DNA from: Fasciolopsis buskii
Taxonomy: Eukaryota; Platyhelminthes; Trematoda; Plagiorchiida; Fasciolidae
Reading direction: 5' to 3'
Assembly (NCBI GenBank): GCA_008360955.1
Contig: LUCM01005926.1
Location: 25,605-89,604 of the forward strand
Length of the DNA: 64,000 bases
Positions 1 through 13,689 of this stretch are shown here, piece by piece. Made by a program: the position numbers and the translations under genes. Positions within the stretch are counted from its first letter, which is position 1. Each line of letters begins with the position of its first letter. The notes under the pieces were generated by a model, which had not been told where the DNA came from, ran no database searches, and was given only the letters and a program-made list of their open reading frames with translations.

Positions 1-3000
1 TATTGCACTTATATTTGATAAACCGTTGAATCAGCACGGATAACTGTTTGATTATGCTTTCATTCCAGATCACGGCCTTCAGATACGAATTTTAGTTTTG
101 TATTCGATAAATACACACCGCTAAAGATCCACAAAAAGCAGAATAAAACAGCTGTCACGGTATTCAGATGGAAATGGGACGAAATATCCCACAGCGCAGA
201 ACCTAAACTTCATGATAATTGCTCTGATAAGAGTGCATACTTTTTATGGTATTTCCAATAGACTCTTTAAAGGGAGCAAGATATATGCACTCCCATTTAG
301 TTGCTATCATACCAAACACTGAGAAAAGCGTGGAAAAGTAGCGACTTCAAATTAATCATCAACAGATTTTTTCTGTTGCAACTTAAAGCTTCTGACCATT
401 CTGTCAAATCGCATTCAGTAACTGTTCAGCCCACTTATTGCAGTTTATTTTGTTGACATCCGCTGGCACGACCACGAGTATGGTATGTGCGTGGTGTGAT
501 TGAAGCAGTTAATTCTCTTCCTTCCTTGTAAAACCTGCTCTAGCAGAAAGGACCAAACTAAACGCCTCAGTCCCCGTCTTTGCCGGAAATCATAATGGTA
601 TTGAATTCAATAACACAACTGATTCAGATATATGAATTAGAACTAAGGTCACCTGTTCCTAGCAGGCTGCTGATTGTTTCTCTGCCTCTGTTGCCTTCTA
701 GATCAGGTCTTTTCTCCAATAATCAGGCCATGGGACCCTTAAGACTATAAGATACTTTGTTTTGAACGGTTCGGTATCATCGTCCCGTCCACAGGTCCAC
801 TGAGGAAGAGTGGTGGCGTGAAGGATGAGAGGTATGAATGAGTTAATGCGACTGTGATGAATCCCGCGGACAAAACTTACTTCCCTTACTTTCGGCTGCT
901 TCTGATATAAATTTCTTCTCTTCCGTCATCTCTCCAATGGTTTTCCGTCTGTACAAAGATTACTGATCTACGTTTGTACTGTGTTGAACCCACGTCTTGA
1001 GAAGGATTTTTGCGAGCGAGGAGAGCCACGAAAATCCTATAGAAACATGGTCAAACATTTCCTTCTAGTTATTCCCACATTTAGTTTTGAAAATCTGATC
1101 TTATTACCCTAATCAGGTCAAACGAATAAAGTAACATTTAACAATTTATTGCCTGTTTTAGCCCACTAGGGTTATACCTGCGGAACTTGGCGACGTCATT
1201 CTATTTGTGTACAGGTCGCCATTTTTTAGTAAACGGATTGCCTTTTCAAGTTAGTCAGAACGTGACTACCCATTATGGGGTTCTGATTCACAAAATCAGT
1301 CTAACCAATATAACAGGACGTGACCGTGTTTGAGTTCTGTTAGGAACAGACGAAACTGTAGGACAAAGCATAAACACAGTCACATACATCCCATGGATTT
1401 TAATCTCGGCACTTGCGGAAAACAGAAGGGACACGCCCACTGTTCGCGGAAATCAGAATTAGGTGTGAGACTAACGAATGTGCTTATTCGAGGTTTATGT
1501 TCTTGTACCGAGGACAGCTGTAGCTATGAGTAAGCAACACTTTTTCCCCAGATTTTACAGTCAGATAGACATGCTTTGCTAGACCCTTTTGTCTCTGTTT
1601 GGCTGACTGCGGACGAATGCGGAAATGGAAGATAGGCATCTTGTTTCTGTATCCTTCTTCTTCTCTTTCTCATACTCCCTTTGAGTGTCAAGAATTAGGT
1701 AGTTTAATTGCCCTAACTCGTTTTTTCCTGACTGTCTAAAAGTGCTTTAGTAAATGCTGTAGCACAGCCCCACAGTGTTCTACACCTAAGTCAGCTAGAG
1801 CTTTTCGCAGAATGCTATTTCAGTTTCTCGCACTTTGAGCCATTCTTTTGTATATTTACTTATAGGTAATATAAACATCACTGCGAAAATTATATCGCAT
1901 AAGTATTTCACAAGGTTTTCCCTACCGTGGCGGTCGACTGCATTTTGTGAATTTTACTGGATACACAAAAGCTACTTTGGACCTTGATTTCCAATTCGGA
2001 TTCCTCGTTTCGTTTTTACGAATCGAAACCGCGTGTCATAGGGACCCTTTTGCGACTTTGTCTAAGTGTCCAACTTCCGTCCGTGAAGTTAGCGATTAGA
2101 ACACAAGTAGAAGCTATGGAGTAGTTTTTTAACCCATATGCTGTTAGCAAACAGATGTCCACACATAAGGAAACAAAAGACCAGATGTGAATGGGTAAAT
2201 GTGCGCTGAATTCTCGTGAGGAGTGACGAATCGGTCATCGGCTAGCTGACTGACAATCTTTGCGTGACGAGTGTTCATGCAGCTGTGGTCGGGTCGAATA
2301 AATTCCAATAAATGGTTCGATCGATTTTCACTAAAACGAATGCAATGAGGTATGGAACTGAAAAGTCCACATATTGGTTGCTGTTCGTCTTACAAATATT
2401 TTTCTCTATCGACAGTCAGACAAACGGAGGGACGGCCGGATAGACAGACAGGCGGTATGAATTATCAAACACCGCGGATATTCGCAGGTGTTGCTGATTC
2501 GGGACACTCCTAACTAACCATATTTTGACTTTAATACCTCTTGTCACAATTTAAGGAGCTGGTTATCCTGGGGTTACTTCGTGACTCTTGGAATTGTCAA
2601 CTCATTGTTCCTTCTTCCTCGCATCCTTAGTGATTGATAATTTTCCATGTTGATCTAATCTCCGAGTATACATTTGAATTAGAACGGTGCACACGGATTT
2701 GCCCGCTTTTCCAAGCATTCGGTGGATGCTAAACCAGGAAATACTCACTCGAAACAGGTTTGGGTAACAACCGGATCTTCGGCACAGACTTGCTCGCCGA
2801 CCTTTCACCATCACCACCACCAGCAGCAGCAGCTCCACGTTGTTCCACGTTATGTGCTGCTCTTCTTTCGTAAATTTGTGTTGATGAAATAATGAATCAA
2901 AAGGATTGGTATCAGAACAGAATAATTATCATTTGCCAGAACTACATTTATTTTTGTAATGCGATAGACACTTCGAATTTTTGTATCATTTTGTGTCACG

Positions 3001-3849
3001 TAATCCACCGGGGGGTTGGTGACTAATTGCCCAGTTCATACGCCCTTTGGACGAGGTTAGACATCCTGAGTCCCCGATTGATTACTTTCCCACAGATGCC
3101 GATGAACACAATCTTGTGTTTTGTAAGCCTCCCCTGGTTGCTTTAAAATCAGGTTCAGCCATCCCACCTTGATTACCAAAGATCAGTCACCCCGGTGGAG
3201 GTAGCTGAGCGTTTTCCAAGGTCCTCACGGAACACCTCTGTTACGAGATGACAGTACGTAGGGCCGCTTCAGTAGAAGCTATGTGAGGAGTAGGTCGTTT
3301 GGGCGCATTTCGACAGGCCCTTATGGATGAATAGCCGACTGGGAGCTCGAGATGCCCACCCCTGACCACACTGAAGGATTTGGATAGAGCTAGTGAATAC
3401 CGAATCGCCATTTGCGCTGCCCTGGTCAAGCGTCAATGGAACTGCGTTGACTTCACACGCGTTGGTTAACAGCGATGGGCCAAACTAGTAAGCAGATCGA
3501 TCGACCAGTGAATTATGACCTTGAAAAAAACATGAGCCATTTGTTTCCGGCTGATTAGGGAATTTGATATCTGCTTGATTTGACTTATCCGACTAGGGTT
3601 GGAGAAAACGGGTGGTAGTGGACTGGAGACAGAAACGACTGACGGTTGACCAGCCCAAATTACATTGGATGTCTTCCCTATTTTGCACTGCGCAACTGTT
3701 TGCTCCCTGAATACCTTATTATATTCGGACTTGTACTGTCGACGTTTATTGATCGCAGCGAGCGCGCACGGACAGAAAGGAACTATAATTAGTTATGAGA
3801 GTTCAAGTGAAGACTCGTTGTGCATTCCATTATTTCGTGCATAGCGCAA
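1..3849. other. No recognised gene
   Basis: AT-rich sequence without supported exons. GACA/GACG-rich low complexity at about 2411-2455. 3000-3440 is more GC-rich than its surroundings and open on the minus strand, perhaps an older repeat, but I could not match it to a family. Confidence 0.5.
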
Positions 3850-5520
3850 AAACCGATAATGGAAATTGGAGAGACCATCAAAGAAGTCAAACAGGTAGAC
3901 GATTTATTGCTTCTCCAACCGAACAAAGGATCAGGCGTCGTAAATCTGAAAAAGAAATAATAAATGGGCAGAATGAATAAAATACTAGACGATGTGCAAT
4001 GATTCAAACTAGACTATACTCCGGAGAACGATTTCTTGATAGAGAAACGGATATCAAGACAGCATCAAGTTTTACTCCTACATGATTTTATGTCCTAAAA
4101 CGTACATAACAAGTTGAAACCAATTGGTACATAAGCGCTGTATCTGAGGCAGTCACCGAAAACATAAATCTGGAGATCCATTGAAACCCATTTTATGCAT
4201 ACGAAACTCAGACTGCTCGTTGGCTTGTGCATATACTTGCCCCGTTCGAAGACAGCTAACATCGTTTTGTCTAAAAGATTCATTTGAACTGTCAAATTTT
4301 TTCAGCGGCGTCTCAGCGAGTTCTGACCAGATATGCTCAGTTGATGCCGACTCCCTTTTACAAAAGTGCCTCTTCGTAAAATAGTTGATTTTTGTGATTT
4401 TATTTCCTCGCGCAACTTTCGTTTGCCCACTCGCGTTCTTTTATGTACCAAGTGCATTTCCTTTTAATTTTGAGGGGAAAGCATTTAAATAAATAGATGG
4501 AGTGGCCATGGAAATTCCTTTGGGTCCAACCTTGACAGAAGTGATTTAGGTATGGCTGAGCAAAACGTCCGAAATTCCTTCTTTGCAGACGTTTGCTTGA
4601 CTGCATCTTAATTTTTGGCTGGTGAAGAACATTTTACCCTTTTTATCGACAATCTGAATTCTATTCAATCAAATCCCTCTGTTTCTCAAGAACACGAAAA
4701 ATATATTCGTTTGATTTTTCCAAAATCTCTGCTAAGCAGACGTCTCGATGAAACGTTGCAACGCCACATCTATCCACTTGCGGTGGACGCTACTTGCACA
4801 TATCCCGGCTCGCATCAGTGGCATATAAGCGGGGATTAGTTCGAACTCGCTTCGACAGAGTGCAGAAAATCTCAACCCACGATCAAGTATGAAAGGAAGA
4901 GTTTGTAAAACGACGTTGTTAGTCAACGATTATCCGGGAAATCTCATCGAACAGCATCAGAGACAGAGGAGGTCATTAGAAAAACCGATTATCGTAGAAA
5001 AGAAGCAAGCTTTATTTCCCTGGCATTTAAAAGATGACCACTTGTTTAACCCAATTAACGGAAATCCGAAATCGGCCATCACACACGTATCCAACAGCAG
5101 AATTGGGACTAGCACAAACAACCAAAAGGTTAAGCTTCCAAAACTGCTCAAACTGCAAAGCTGACCCTGATGTCAGTGAGTTCACGTGCGATTGCGGTGA
5201 CGCAGACATTGGCAAAATCGATCGCCGCGTGACTCACCGAGTGTTTTAGCACATACCGCAGTGTCTGTCGAAATCGACGACGCAGTACTGTGTGACTTCA
5301 TATACTGAAGCAAAATCTCCGGTCTCTTTGATTGCAAAGCACCTAGTCGCATCAGGTCACGAAGTTGACATAGCCCAATGTTTCACAGCACTAGTGCGCA
5401 ATACAAACTCCAAACTACTGGAATTCGGTGAGGCCGTGCCTACCAGCATGCATCAGCCGGTGTTTTGCGCACAGAAACGGGGAACCCCAAGTATTATTCG
5501 AACATTATATTAACCTGCAC
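3850..5520 (+). mobile_element. Degenerate Penelope-like retroelement (RT plus GIY-YIG endonuclease)
   Basis: Penelope-like elements encode a reverse transcriptase fused to a GIY-YIG endonuclease. Read across three + frames, the landmarks are in the right order: NKGSGVV (3922-3942), then KPIL after 4180, VKDSF-like KDSFEL (about 4274), the motif-A-like VDADSL (about 4340), IDGVAM with PLGPTL (4493-4536), FIDNLNSIQ (about 4645), a YPTAEL-like segment (about 5095), the endonuclease start FTCDCGDADIG (5181-5213, Asp where the family has Tyr-Ile-Gly), LVASGHEVD (about 5343-5369) and CAQKRG (about 5466). Stops and frameshifts interrupt it repeatedly and I cannot find the YxDD catalytic box, so it is long dead. 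The ends of the element are not defined; no terminal repeat was seen. Confidence 0.85.
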
Positions 5521-8500
5521 GACCCAATTCAGCCTGACACTCCACTTTATATGCAACTGGGTACATGAAACTTCCCACCCAGCTCAGTCCCGGTATTCAT
5601 CACAGTCTACTGTGTACAGGATGTAACGTCTTACGTTCACGATCAAAAAGAGTAAACGAAATGATTGCATCCAGTGACGTATGTCTTTTTTCTGTCTTGA
5701 CAAAATCGATAAAATGAACTTGTAGCTGGGCTGCAAAAAAGCATGGGCTACGAAAGTGCCGCTGGGTTTCAGGCATAGGTTATAATTCCTTGGAAGTGGG
5801 GGATTTTTCATTATCATATCCATACCATGTATTATTTTCCGGTTCAAAAACTACGGATTTACGGTTTACCTCAGCAATTCTATCACGAAGCCTAACGACA
5901 CATGATTTAGTAAAATGGTAAAAATGAAGGCGCGCATGTTCGTGACACAGCATTTTTGTAGGACAGTCGGGACGCGCCGGGAAAAGAGAAGGGTGTGGTT
6001 TAATAAGCTTTTAAGTATTATTTTCGCATCGTAAACGAGTAAATGTATTCATTTCTAGAAATTGCAACATTGGCAGCCGATTTAATAATAAACTAGTAGG
6101 TGATACGGCCCTTTGTAGTCCGTAACCACTAGCCTTGAAAGGGCACTGTACCTAGGCGAATGACAACCGGAAGAATTCAAGCCAGATCAGTTTATCTTTG
6201 CAAGTATATTCACGATGTTCGTAAACGGATCGACTTCTGTATGACCAAGTCTGCGCAAGCCTGCTTTAAGGCATGTCTTCTGTGAGCACATTTGACCAGC
6301 CGCGGAAATACTACTATCACCATAATTTGATCAGTCATGCATCAATAGAAAGAGGCTTGACTTAGTTTTGGCTTACCACAGTTCAGCTCAAGAATGAAAA
6401 CCATGGAAGCCCCGGAATAGCTATTTCAGCCTTGTTACCGTGTAAATCCACCGTGCGCTGACTGAATCTCTAACTCGCTTTGACTAAATGTCAGCCAAAC
6501 AGCCAAATCTCAAACTCGCCTAAGCCGGCTGTTGCCAGATGGTCTAACCTCAGCATTAAACAGTATATCACCTTTCTTTTCGGATGGTCACAGTATTCTT
6601 TATGACGGTATTGGCTACTACAAATAGCAGCGTGACTCGTCATGATGCAAGTGAAATAAACGCTTTCAAAATAACCTACGGAGCATGGCAATTTCAGATA
6701 GGGTGGTTTGATTTCGCTTTGCAGCAACTCATCATACAAGTGTTATATTTGAACAATAAATTATGCCAAATCGGGCCAATGTTAACGCTCGGTTGGTTTA
6801 TCCCCCCGTCGCTTCGAATACCAGAAGAACTCGGAAGTTGCTAGTGGAATTGCCAGTTATTTTTCATTTACAGTTTTCAGTGAATCTGTGCCAAGTAGAT
6901 GGTTTTTATAGTCTGCCACAAATGTGGCTGCTGCTATTCGCAAGTAATATTGTGAACTTCTTGCGGCGTTTTTAATTACCATTAAATATAAAGGTCGAAT
7001 AGCTAAATGAATGAAGCGATGACGTGTTCCTGGGAGAAAATTCGCTGTTGCTATAGCTATCGAAACCCAGCAAATACCAATCATTAATGTTTCGAGCGGA
7101 GAAAGAAAATGAAAGATCAGTCTTGTGGACCACACGTAGTCTGACCCAGAAATACACGGCCGGGGGGCGACGGTCATGGCCAATATACGCATGCACGCAC
7201 AAGCACACACACACACACACAAAGGACGTGCACATACGCATGCTAACACTAATCCTATCCACTTTGATTCCACACGTTTGTTGCTTCTACTCTGATCACT
7301 GGTCTTCGGTTTGGACACGTTGCACCTATATTTTGCCGCCCCTACTGAATTGTTGGTGCTTGACGCATACCTTATCTAGGTGGCTGGGCCATGAGAGGGC
7401 TGAATCAGCAAGCAAAAACTAATTGTCAATGTCATGACATTAAAGAAAACTAAAACAACAAACGGAACAGGTAAACAAACAAACAGACGAACGAATAACC
7501 CCGTAAGTGCTACAATGAGGGTGTGTGCGCGAGAGAGATCAAATTCCGTACTACTGAAGGACCAATGTCAGTGTTAGCAGCAAAAACATCGACAGTGGTA
7601 CTGCTCGCTCCGAAACCGAGCGGATGGATTGACAAGTACCTGTAGTGGAGTGGAAATTGTTCGTTCAGTCGTTTGACAGCAGCTCCGCGCGCAAGTCGAT
7701 GACTCGGGTGACAGCGGTGACGTTGCTCGCAGTAGAACCAGGTGCAGTGCATCCGGGGCCGTCGAAAACGACTATGACTAGCTCATATTTGTTGCTGGCA
7801 TGACCGGATTAGGATTGTTCCTGGCGCGTGGATTCATCACCGTTAAATTTTGTCATTCTCACAGAGCAGCTAGCGCGCACAGATACACGGGACTGTAGTG
7901 AGCGAATGAACAACTCGGGGATTCCGTACCATTGCAGATTGATCCAAATACTGAATTTTAGTTGATTCTTTGACGTTCACATGTCAAAGTTAGGACGTAG
8001 CTGCCGGCTAGGGCTACCGGAGGGCAAAATCTGTAACACCGACGACTGTTTGAGCTCAGCGTGCGTTGCAGACTCCAAATAAGTTAGTGGATTTACTTCC
8101 CAGGTATTGTTTGATGGTGACATCTGAGTGGTGAAGGCTTATGAATACTGGAATTACTATTTGGATGACTGAAACTGTCTGACGTTTGATCTGATTTGGT
8201 TTTCGAAATGCAAAATATATGATCCCAACTAATCAGAATAATGTGTAGTCTCAGATTATTGAAGTAGTAATCATCCTATTGTATTTCATGTCATAATAAG
8301 CAATGGAAGTTACGAAGGTCATGCATATTTCATGACACATTTGAACACACTGCTATTTGCCACCCTCATTCAGGAAGGGTGCACAAACTCCAGGCTGAGA
8401 ATCAGGGTATTTTACCTTTTGGATTGCGACTAATGAATTCATCAGGGATCGAGAAGTTGAAGATATGACAGAAGAACGGTACATTTCGAATATTTCAGTG

Positions 8501-11151
8501 ACCGAATCAACCAAAGAAACTACACTGCACTAAGTACAACTTTTATCTTCTCATGAAGTACCTGGGTCGAATGTTGAAAATAGTACCTGCTTCGCAACGC
8601 AGAAAATGTTAAAAGATGTCTGCTTTACTTCAGCCACAAATCCTCGATCGATACTATCTCGCGGCCACTCTCCCATATTCCCACCAATCTTAGTGAGAAA
8701 GACTAAGTCGAACAGACAAAAGTTCGTCCATTAAGCAAAACCAAATAGTTTTTATTTGTCTTCGGTGAGCGATTTTCACTGACTGATGATTCTGTCGACT
8801 AATTCGGTCCCTCGGCACTGATCAACTTTCTTATGCGGCGTTTTTACTCCGGTTATTGATTGGCATAATGAGCGTGAAGTGGCCGTAGCTGTATTGATCT
8901 CTAACTCGAAAATAGGTTATGATGAGTCAACATCCGCCATCCCAACATAATCTTAGTAGAAGAAGAACAAGGCTGAACGTCTGAGCCAAAATGTTCGGTT
9001 TGGTTGAAACAGAAGAGAACAATCAATAAGGTCCATCATGCGGTGTCTAAATTTATTAATATTGCGGAAAGTTAATGCTCTCAATGAAGCACATTACCAT
9101 GATGCATAATGGTCTCATTGCAATTGTTTTTTTTTTCTATTCTGTTCTACAATGAACCCTTCAACAAGGTGTGCAGTTCAGGAACCACGGTATATTCGGA
9201 TTTCTCACGTATATGTCAATGTTGGCATGTACGCAGCAGATCGTTCGCGTTTACGCTTCTCGGTCAAGTCACGTGACTCATTCAATAGCGTGGGAAAGAT
9301 TGAAAGGGTTACAAACTTCAAAAAGAGCATGCAAGTAAAATTCGGCGCGCGCTTCACAAGTGTGTGAATCACAAAACTGACTGGACGACTCACCTCTGGT
9401 GCCGTCTGTTTGGCCTTTTTAGTTGTTCACGTGACCCACTGGTCGTCCCTGTTTGGCCCACCATATTTATTGACCCGCGCACATGTATGTACTTCTGACC
9501 TCGGATATTTTGAGCTCGACCCGACTGATGACAGTGCTGTCCGTCTGTTGTTACCCTTGCTGTTGATCCCAGCTGCCTTTCGAATTTTGCCTTGGGTAAA
9601 TCAAAACCACTTAGCGTGCATGGCATTCGCCGAAAACCTGACTCACTTTCCAAACTTACCTATCAGTCCGAGGTTTCGAATCATTTCGGAATAGTTTAAT
9701 CTCATGAAACTACTTTGGACTTCTACGTGTTGCAATTTACCTTAGCATGAGAGAATCTGAAGTAAACTCTTGCGGTGATCAATAGATGCAAACTTCCGGT
9801 AGTCTATATACGAAGCTCAAGATATTAGGCACTGAACAAAGGTTACCCTAAAAGCCTCGATGCCCGTTTATCAACGGTTATCGGTATCCCACCACACTCA
9901 GCTGCAATATCCCATGAATTCAGTGACCGGGATTTTGCATGAAATGGAGAGCTAACTTTTCTGCTGAACACCGCAGCTAAAGTGAATTTCACGTTCGTTT
10001 TGGTACAAAGCCATAAAGATGATCATCTCGAGAGGTAAACAATTATATCGCTAAAGTTGGATAGAGTATTTAATAATAAGATATCGTTTGAGTGCATTTC
10101 CATTCAGAAAATAAGATTTGAATGAAAGAACTCATTCATTGCCAGTTCGAAGGACAGGACAGACTGCACATAGGAGTGGCTGTACGAACATTTATCGAGA
10201 ACTGGTAGACTTGAAGGGCACTGTTATTCACGGAGATGGTCTAATTTTGTCTTGTCTTGTCCGAAATAATGACGGCGGTCAGATTTTTTATCCAAAACCT
10301 CGACTGTACAGCGCTGAGCTCAAGATATTTTTCAAGTTACTGCAGATTGCATGGATTTCGGAAAATTTTACCCCTTTCTTTCCTACTTAAGTTAAGCAAA
10401 AGAAACCGCTGTGCCGTTTTCGAAATTACATTCCTAGCGGAAGACGACGTCCTCAAGCACGTAATATCGAATTCGCCAGAAGAACAAATCAAGTGATTGT
10501 TAGATTTTTGTTGTTCATTAATAAACAGTAATGTTATGGTGGGTATTATTTACAAAATAGCGATTAAGCTATTGTGTATGGAATGTTAACTTTTCACTAA
10601 TGAAAGTGATCACTCCAAATTTGACTAGTTTCCTTCTCGCAAATACTTCAATTCCTTTGATTTTAATGCAGTTTGCCTTATGATGCATCGTCAAACAAAA
10701 AAAATTCAAAGTCACAAAACTATTTCTCAGGTCTCGATGTCGGGATATATTTAGTGGTACAAGCAATGCGTACATTCGCCGCCTCGCTATCCGTGCCTAG
10801 ACACAGGAAAACGACCTAGTTCCGGTTTCAGCTTTGGAACATGTCCTGTTAGTTTTCCACTCAGTGTGCAGACACTTTCATCCTAGCCCATCCTAATAGT
10901 TCAGTTCAACTTTGTAATTATTGTAAAATTTGAAGTGAGCTGTTTGACTCCAGCATCAGAAATGTGTTTTGTGGTTAATTTGAAATGTACGGGGAAATGG
11001 AGAACGACTGTACTACAGTTGGGAATCTCGAAATAGCATCACTCACTGGGACCGATCGTAACAATGCGGGGACTCGAATTACTAGGTAGTATCCAAATAA
11101 TCCCTAACTCAAACCATGCAAATGAAGACAGTCAAAAGAATATTCTAGGGT

Positions 11152-11156
<5 letters not shown>
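5521..11156. other. No recognised gene
   Basis: Sequence just after 5520 may be the 3' end of the Penelope-like element. Otherwise unannotatable, with a CA microsatellite at 7203. 9150-9690 is slightly richer in GC and open on + (up to 94 codons), without a recognisable product. Confidence 0.45.
7203..7221. repeat. (CA)n microsatellite
   Basis: Nine CA units; explains the Cys/Val- and Thr/His-rich frames seen across it. Confidence 0.9.

Positions 11157-11195
<39 letters not shown>
11157..11195. repeat. (TA)n microsatellite
   Basis: Uninterrupted TA dinucleotides, about 19 units. Confidence 0.95.
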
Positions 11196-11199
<4 letters not shown>

Positions 11200-11555
11200 T
11201 CAGATTAAGTAGACAGATACACGACTAGCGAAATATCTTTGGGCCAAAGATAGTCGTGGAATTTCCGCCCCTCTGGTTTGTGGATTGCCATCACGTTGAC
11301 TGATTGACCGAGTGTAGTTGCAGGTGACAGCGAAATTACACCGTACCGTGTCACGTGATTGTCATGTAAGATCATCACGGATACCATTCTTTTTAATGAT
11401 CATATCTAAAGGCATGCAGATTTTGCGTTTATTAAGTAAAACCGGTGGTGTAAGTTCGATGGTAATACTGTGCTGATTGCAGTTATTCTGTTGTTGACAG
11501 CGATGATAGTGATTTGGTTGATGGTGGCGGTTTTGATGATTATGTTGGTGACTCG

Positions 11556-11637
11556 GATGATGGTGACGACGTGATGATGGTGACGACGTGATGATGGTGA
11601 CGACGTGATGATGGTGACGACGTGATGATGGTGACGA
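11556..11637 (+). repeat. 17-bp minisatellite
   Basis: About 4.8 exact tandem copies of GATGATGGTGACGACGT, with GATGATNATG-like degenerate flanks. The unit length is not a multiple of three, so the histidine-rich reading frame across it is not evidence of a gene. Confidence 0.95.
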
Positions 11638-11639
11638 TA

Positions 11640-12904
11640 ACGGTGACCCACACGAAAGCGATGATAATATTGTTGATTAATATCGTTCTATTTAGTGTTG
11701 AAAGTATTTATATTATTATTGGACGGATAATAATGATGACGAAGACAACTACACGAAAGATTAATTGACTAGTAATAATTCGAATGAGCATAACGCCAAG
11801 CAAGATTTATACTTCACGGAATCTGGGCAACTCACTTGGCTTTTTAGCCACCGATGGGTTGCATCACTGTGACAGCGGTAGGAATTACACATTTGTAAAA
11901 ATGATGAACGTGTCCTTAGGCCTTCAGAACAAAGGTTTCGAAGAAGCATCCTGATTGTAACTTCTGACTTCTGTCATCTTTGCCGACGATAAAGTCCTGG
12001 GTGACCTCTACTCTACACAGTGCGCCTGCACCAAAATCAGGCTCACACTTTTCAAACTTCATAATGGAGTGTTGATTTTCTCCCCTTTTCATACGGTCAC
12101 TGTGTGTATGTGCATGAGCCTATTTTTACGGCCGTGTTATTAAGGTTACCGACTACCCGCATTAGAATACTGCTTTTCCGGGACAGCTGACACCCTGGGA
12201 GGAGTCACTGAAGAAAGAACTGAGCCGCATATTTGTCCTAATTTTATGCTTGGTACAAAGAAAATATGATGAATGTGAAATACCTATTTGTGAGACCAGT
12301 ATCGTATTTGCCAGAACAACAGAGAGGTTCGTGTGTAAAATAGGGGCGTAAATTGGAATCGGTTTGAAAGCAATGAACATGAGGGATACAAGAGAGCGCG
12401 CGCGCGAGAGAGGTCCGGGGTTGTTAGAGCAGCTGTCTGCGTGCTGCGCTTACCGCAGCTTTACTGATCCATGTCATGAAGTCAGCAACATTATAAACAA
12501 AATCCCCTGAGTGTAAAACCAAATCCGTGACGATATCGCCTCGTGAACATTATTTTGCGACTTTGGACCTCGAAAAACAATTGGTTATTTGAGCACCGCA
12601 TTACTAGCGACATGTGAACTTGTTTACTTTACTATTTGAGAAGCTGGATAAAAGATAAATCGTTCTGAACCCAAAGTTGGGACTGGGATATCGATGAACA
12701 AGTAAATATAATTTAAAACAAAAAATAATGTACCCATTTCAGAGCATTTCAATCAGTCTTTTTCGTCGTCTTTATTCCACAGTTACAAAATTTTTCATCG
12801 TGGTAAATAAAACTGCCTCAGTTTTTTCCTTAGGGTCCATGTAATACCGCCACAGAACCGCTTCCAGTAGAGGAAGAGATGTAGGGAACAGTCACAAACT
12901 ACAA
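11640..12904. other. No recognised gene
   Basis: Trinucleotide-rich ATT/GAT sequence near 11,700 and a short GC dinucleotide run at about 12,396-12,406. Nothing else supported. Confidence 0.45.
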
Positions 12905-13092
12905 AACTTTTAGGTTTATCTTTTTAGTTCCTTCGATTATGAAATAACAACGAACATCAATTTTCAGGAATGGAGCCGGGGCCGACAGAAGGCTGCTAAG
13001 TGGGGAAGTTGACCGTGGGGACAGCGTGGGGAGGAATAGAACCCGGGAATTTTATGTCCAAAAACCACGACCTTATTCGCCTGACCACCATT
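12905..13092 (-). mobile_element. tRNA-derived SINE copy
   Basis: The reverse complement starts with GGTGGTCAGGCGAATAAGG (A box), has CCGGGTTCTATTCC (B box, 13032-13046), the body CAACTTCCCCACTTAG, and the tail TCCTGAAAATTGATGTTCG followed by GTTATTTCAT and AGGAACTAAAAAG. It matches the 34.3 kb copy along its whole length. Confidence 0.75.
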
Positions 13093-13512
13093 GGTCAGCA
13101 TGAAATTAACATCAAACAATTTATAGAGATATCAATGCGTGAGCTACAGAGCGCAGTAAACAACGTACGGTAGTGTTCGTTCGGTTGGATTGTCCAAATT
13201 CAAACGGAACAATAATACTGTATTTTCGTTTAGCAAACTTGCAGTTATCAACTGATTTTTCAAAATGTCGTTAGTTTTACAACCATCTTAGATAAGAACG
13301 GGGATAATGTACACCTTCATCTATTAGCCGAATCCCGAGGACGCATTTTGTCACTCACCAAATAGAATTTCGTCCTATTGCATCATTTAGAAACTTTGAT
13401 AATCATACCTTTTTGTCGATTTTGAATCATGAAAAAATGCTGCACAAATCGGGCCAAATAATTTCAAGGGCTGTCGCGTGTCCCAGTCTTGTCTCTGTTT
13501 CCCGCCACACAG

Positions 13513-13686
13513 CTGCTCTACTGGTTGCTGGAAGCTGTCTCTTCATCACTATTCCAAAAAATCCTATCTACAACGAATTTTCGTTTTTCCGAATTCCTGC
13601 GCCAAGCAGAGACCGTATCGGAAATGGTTGACAACCTGAAACGGAGCAACCAACGGGCAGTTTTTGACACAATAACTCCGACGCCA
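13513..13686 (+). CDS. Candidate internal coding exon, unknown gene
   Basis: Acceptor GTTTCCCGCCACACAG ends at 13512 and donor CCA|GTGAGC starts at 13687, framing exactly 58 codons in phase 0-0. The peptide looks amphipathic and helical (LLYWLLEAVSSSLFQKIL, then FSEFLRQAETVSEMVDNLKR), like a coiled-coil or helical-repeat segment. No family recognised and no partner exon found. A single exon by eye could be chance. Confidence 0.3.
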
Positions 13687-13689
13687 GTG

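Noticed and set aside
6857..7318. 153-codon minus-strand ORF rich in Cys and Val
   Set aside because: Its centre is the CA microsatellite, also open on the + strand; no domain or splice support.
11406..11651. Histidine-rich minus-strand ORF
   Set aside because: Produced by the 17-bp minisatellite; the unit length breaks the frame pattern and there is no gene-like flank.
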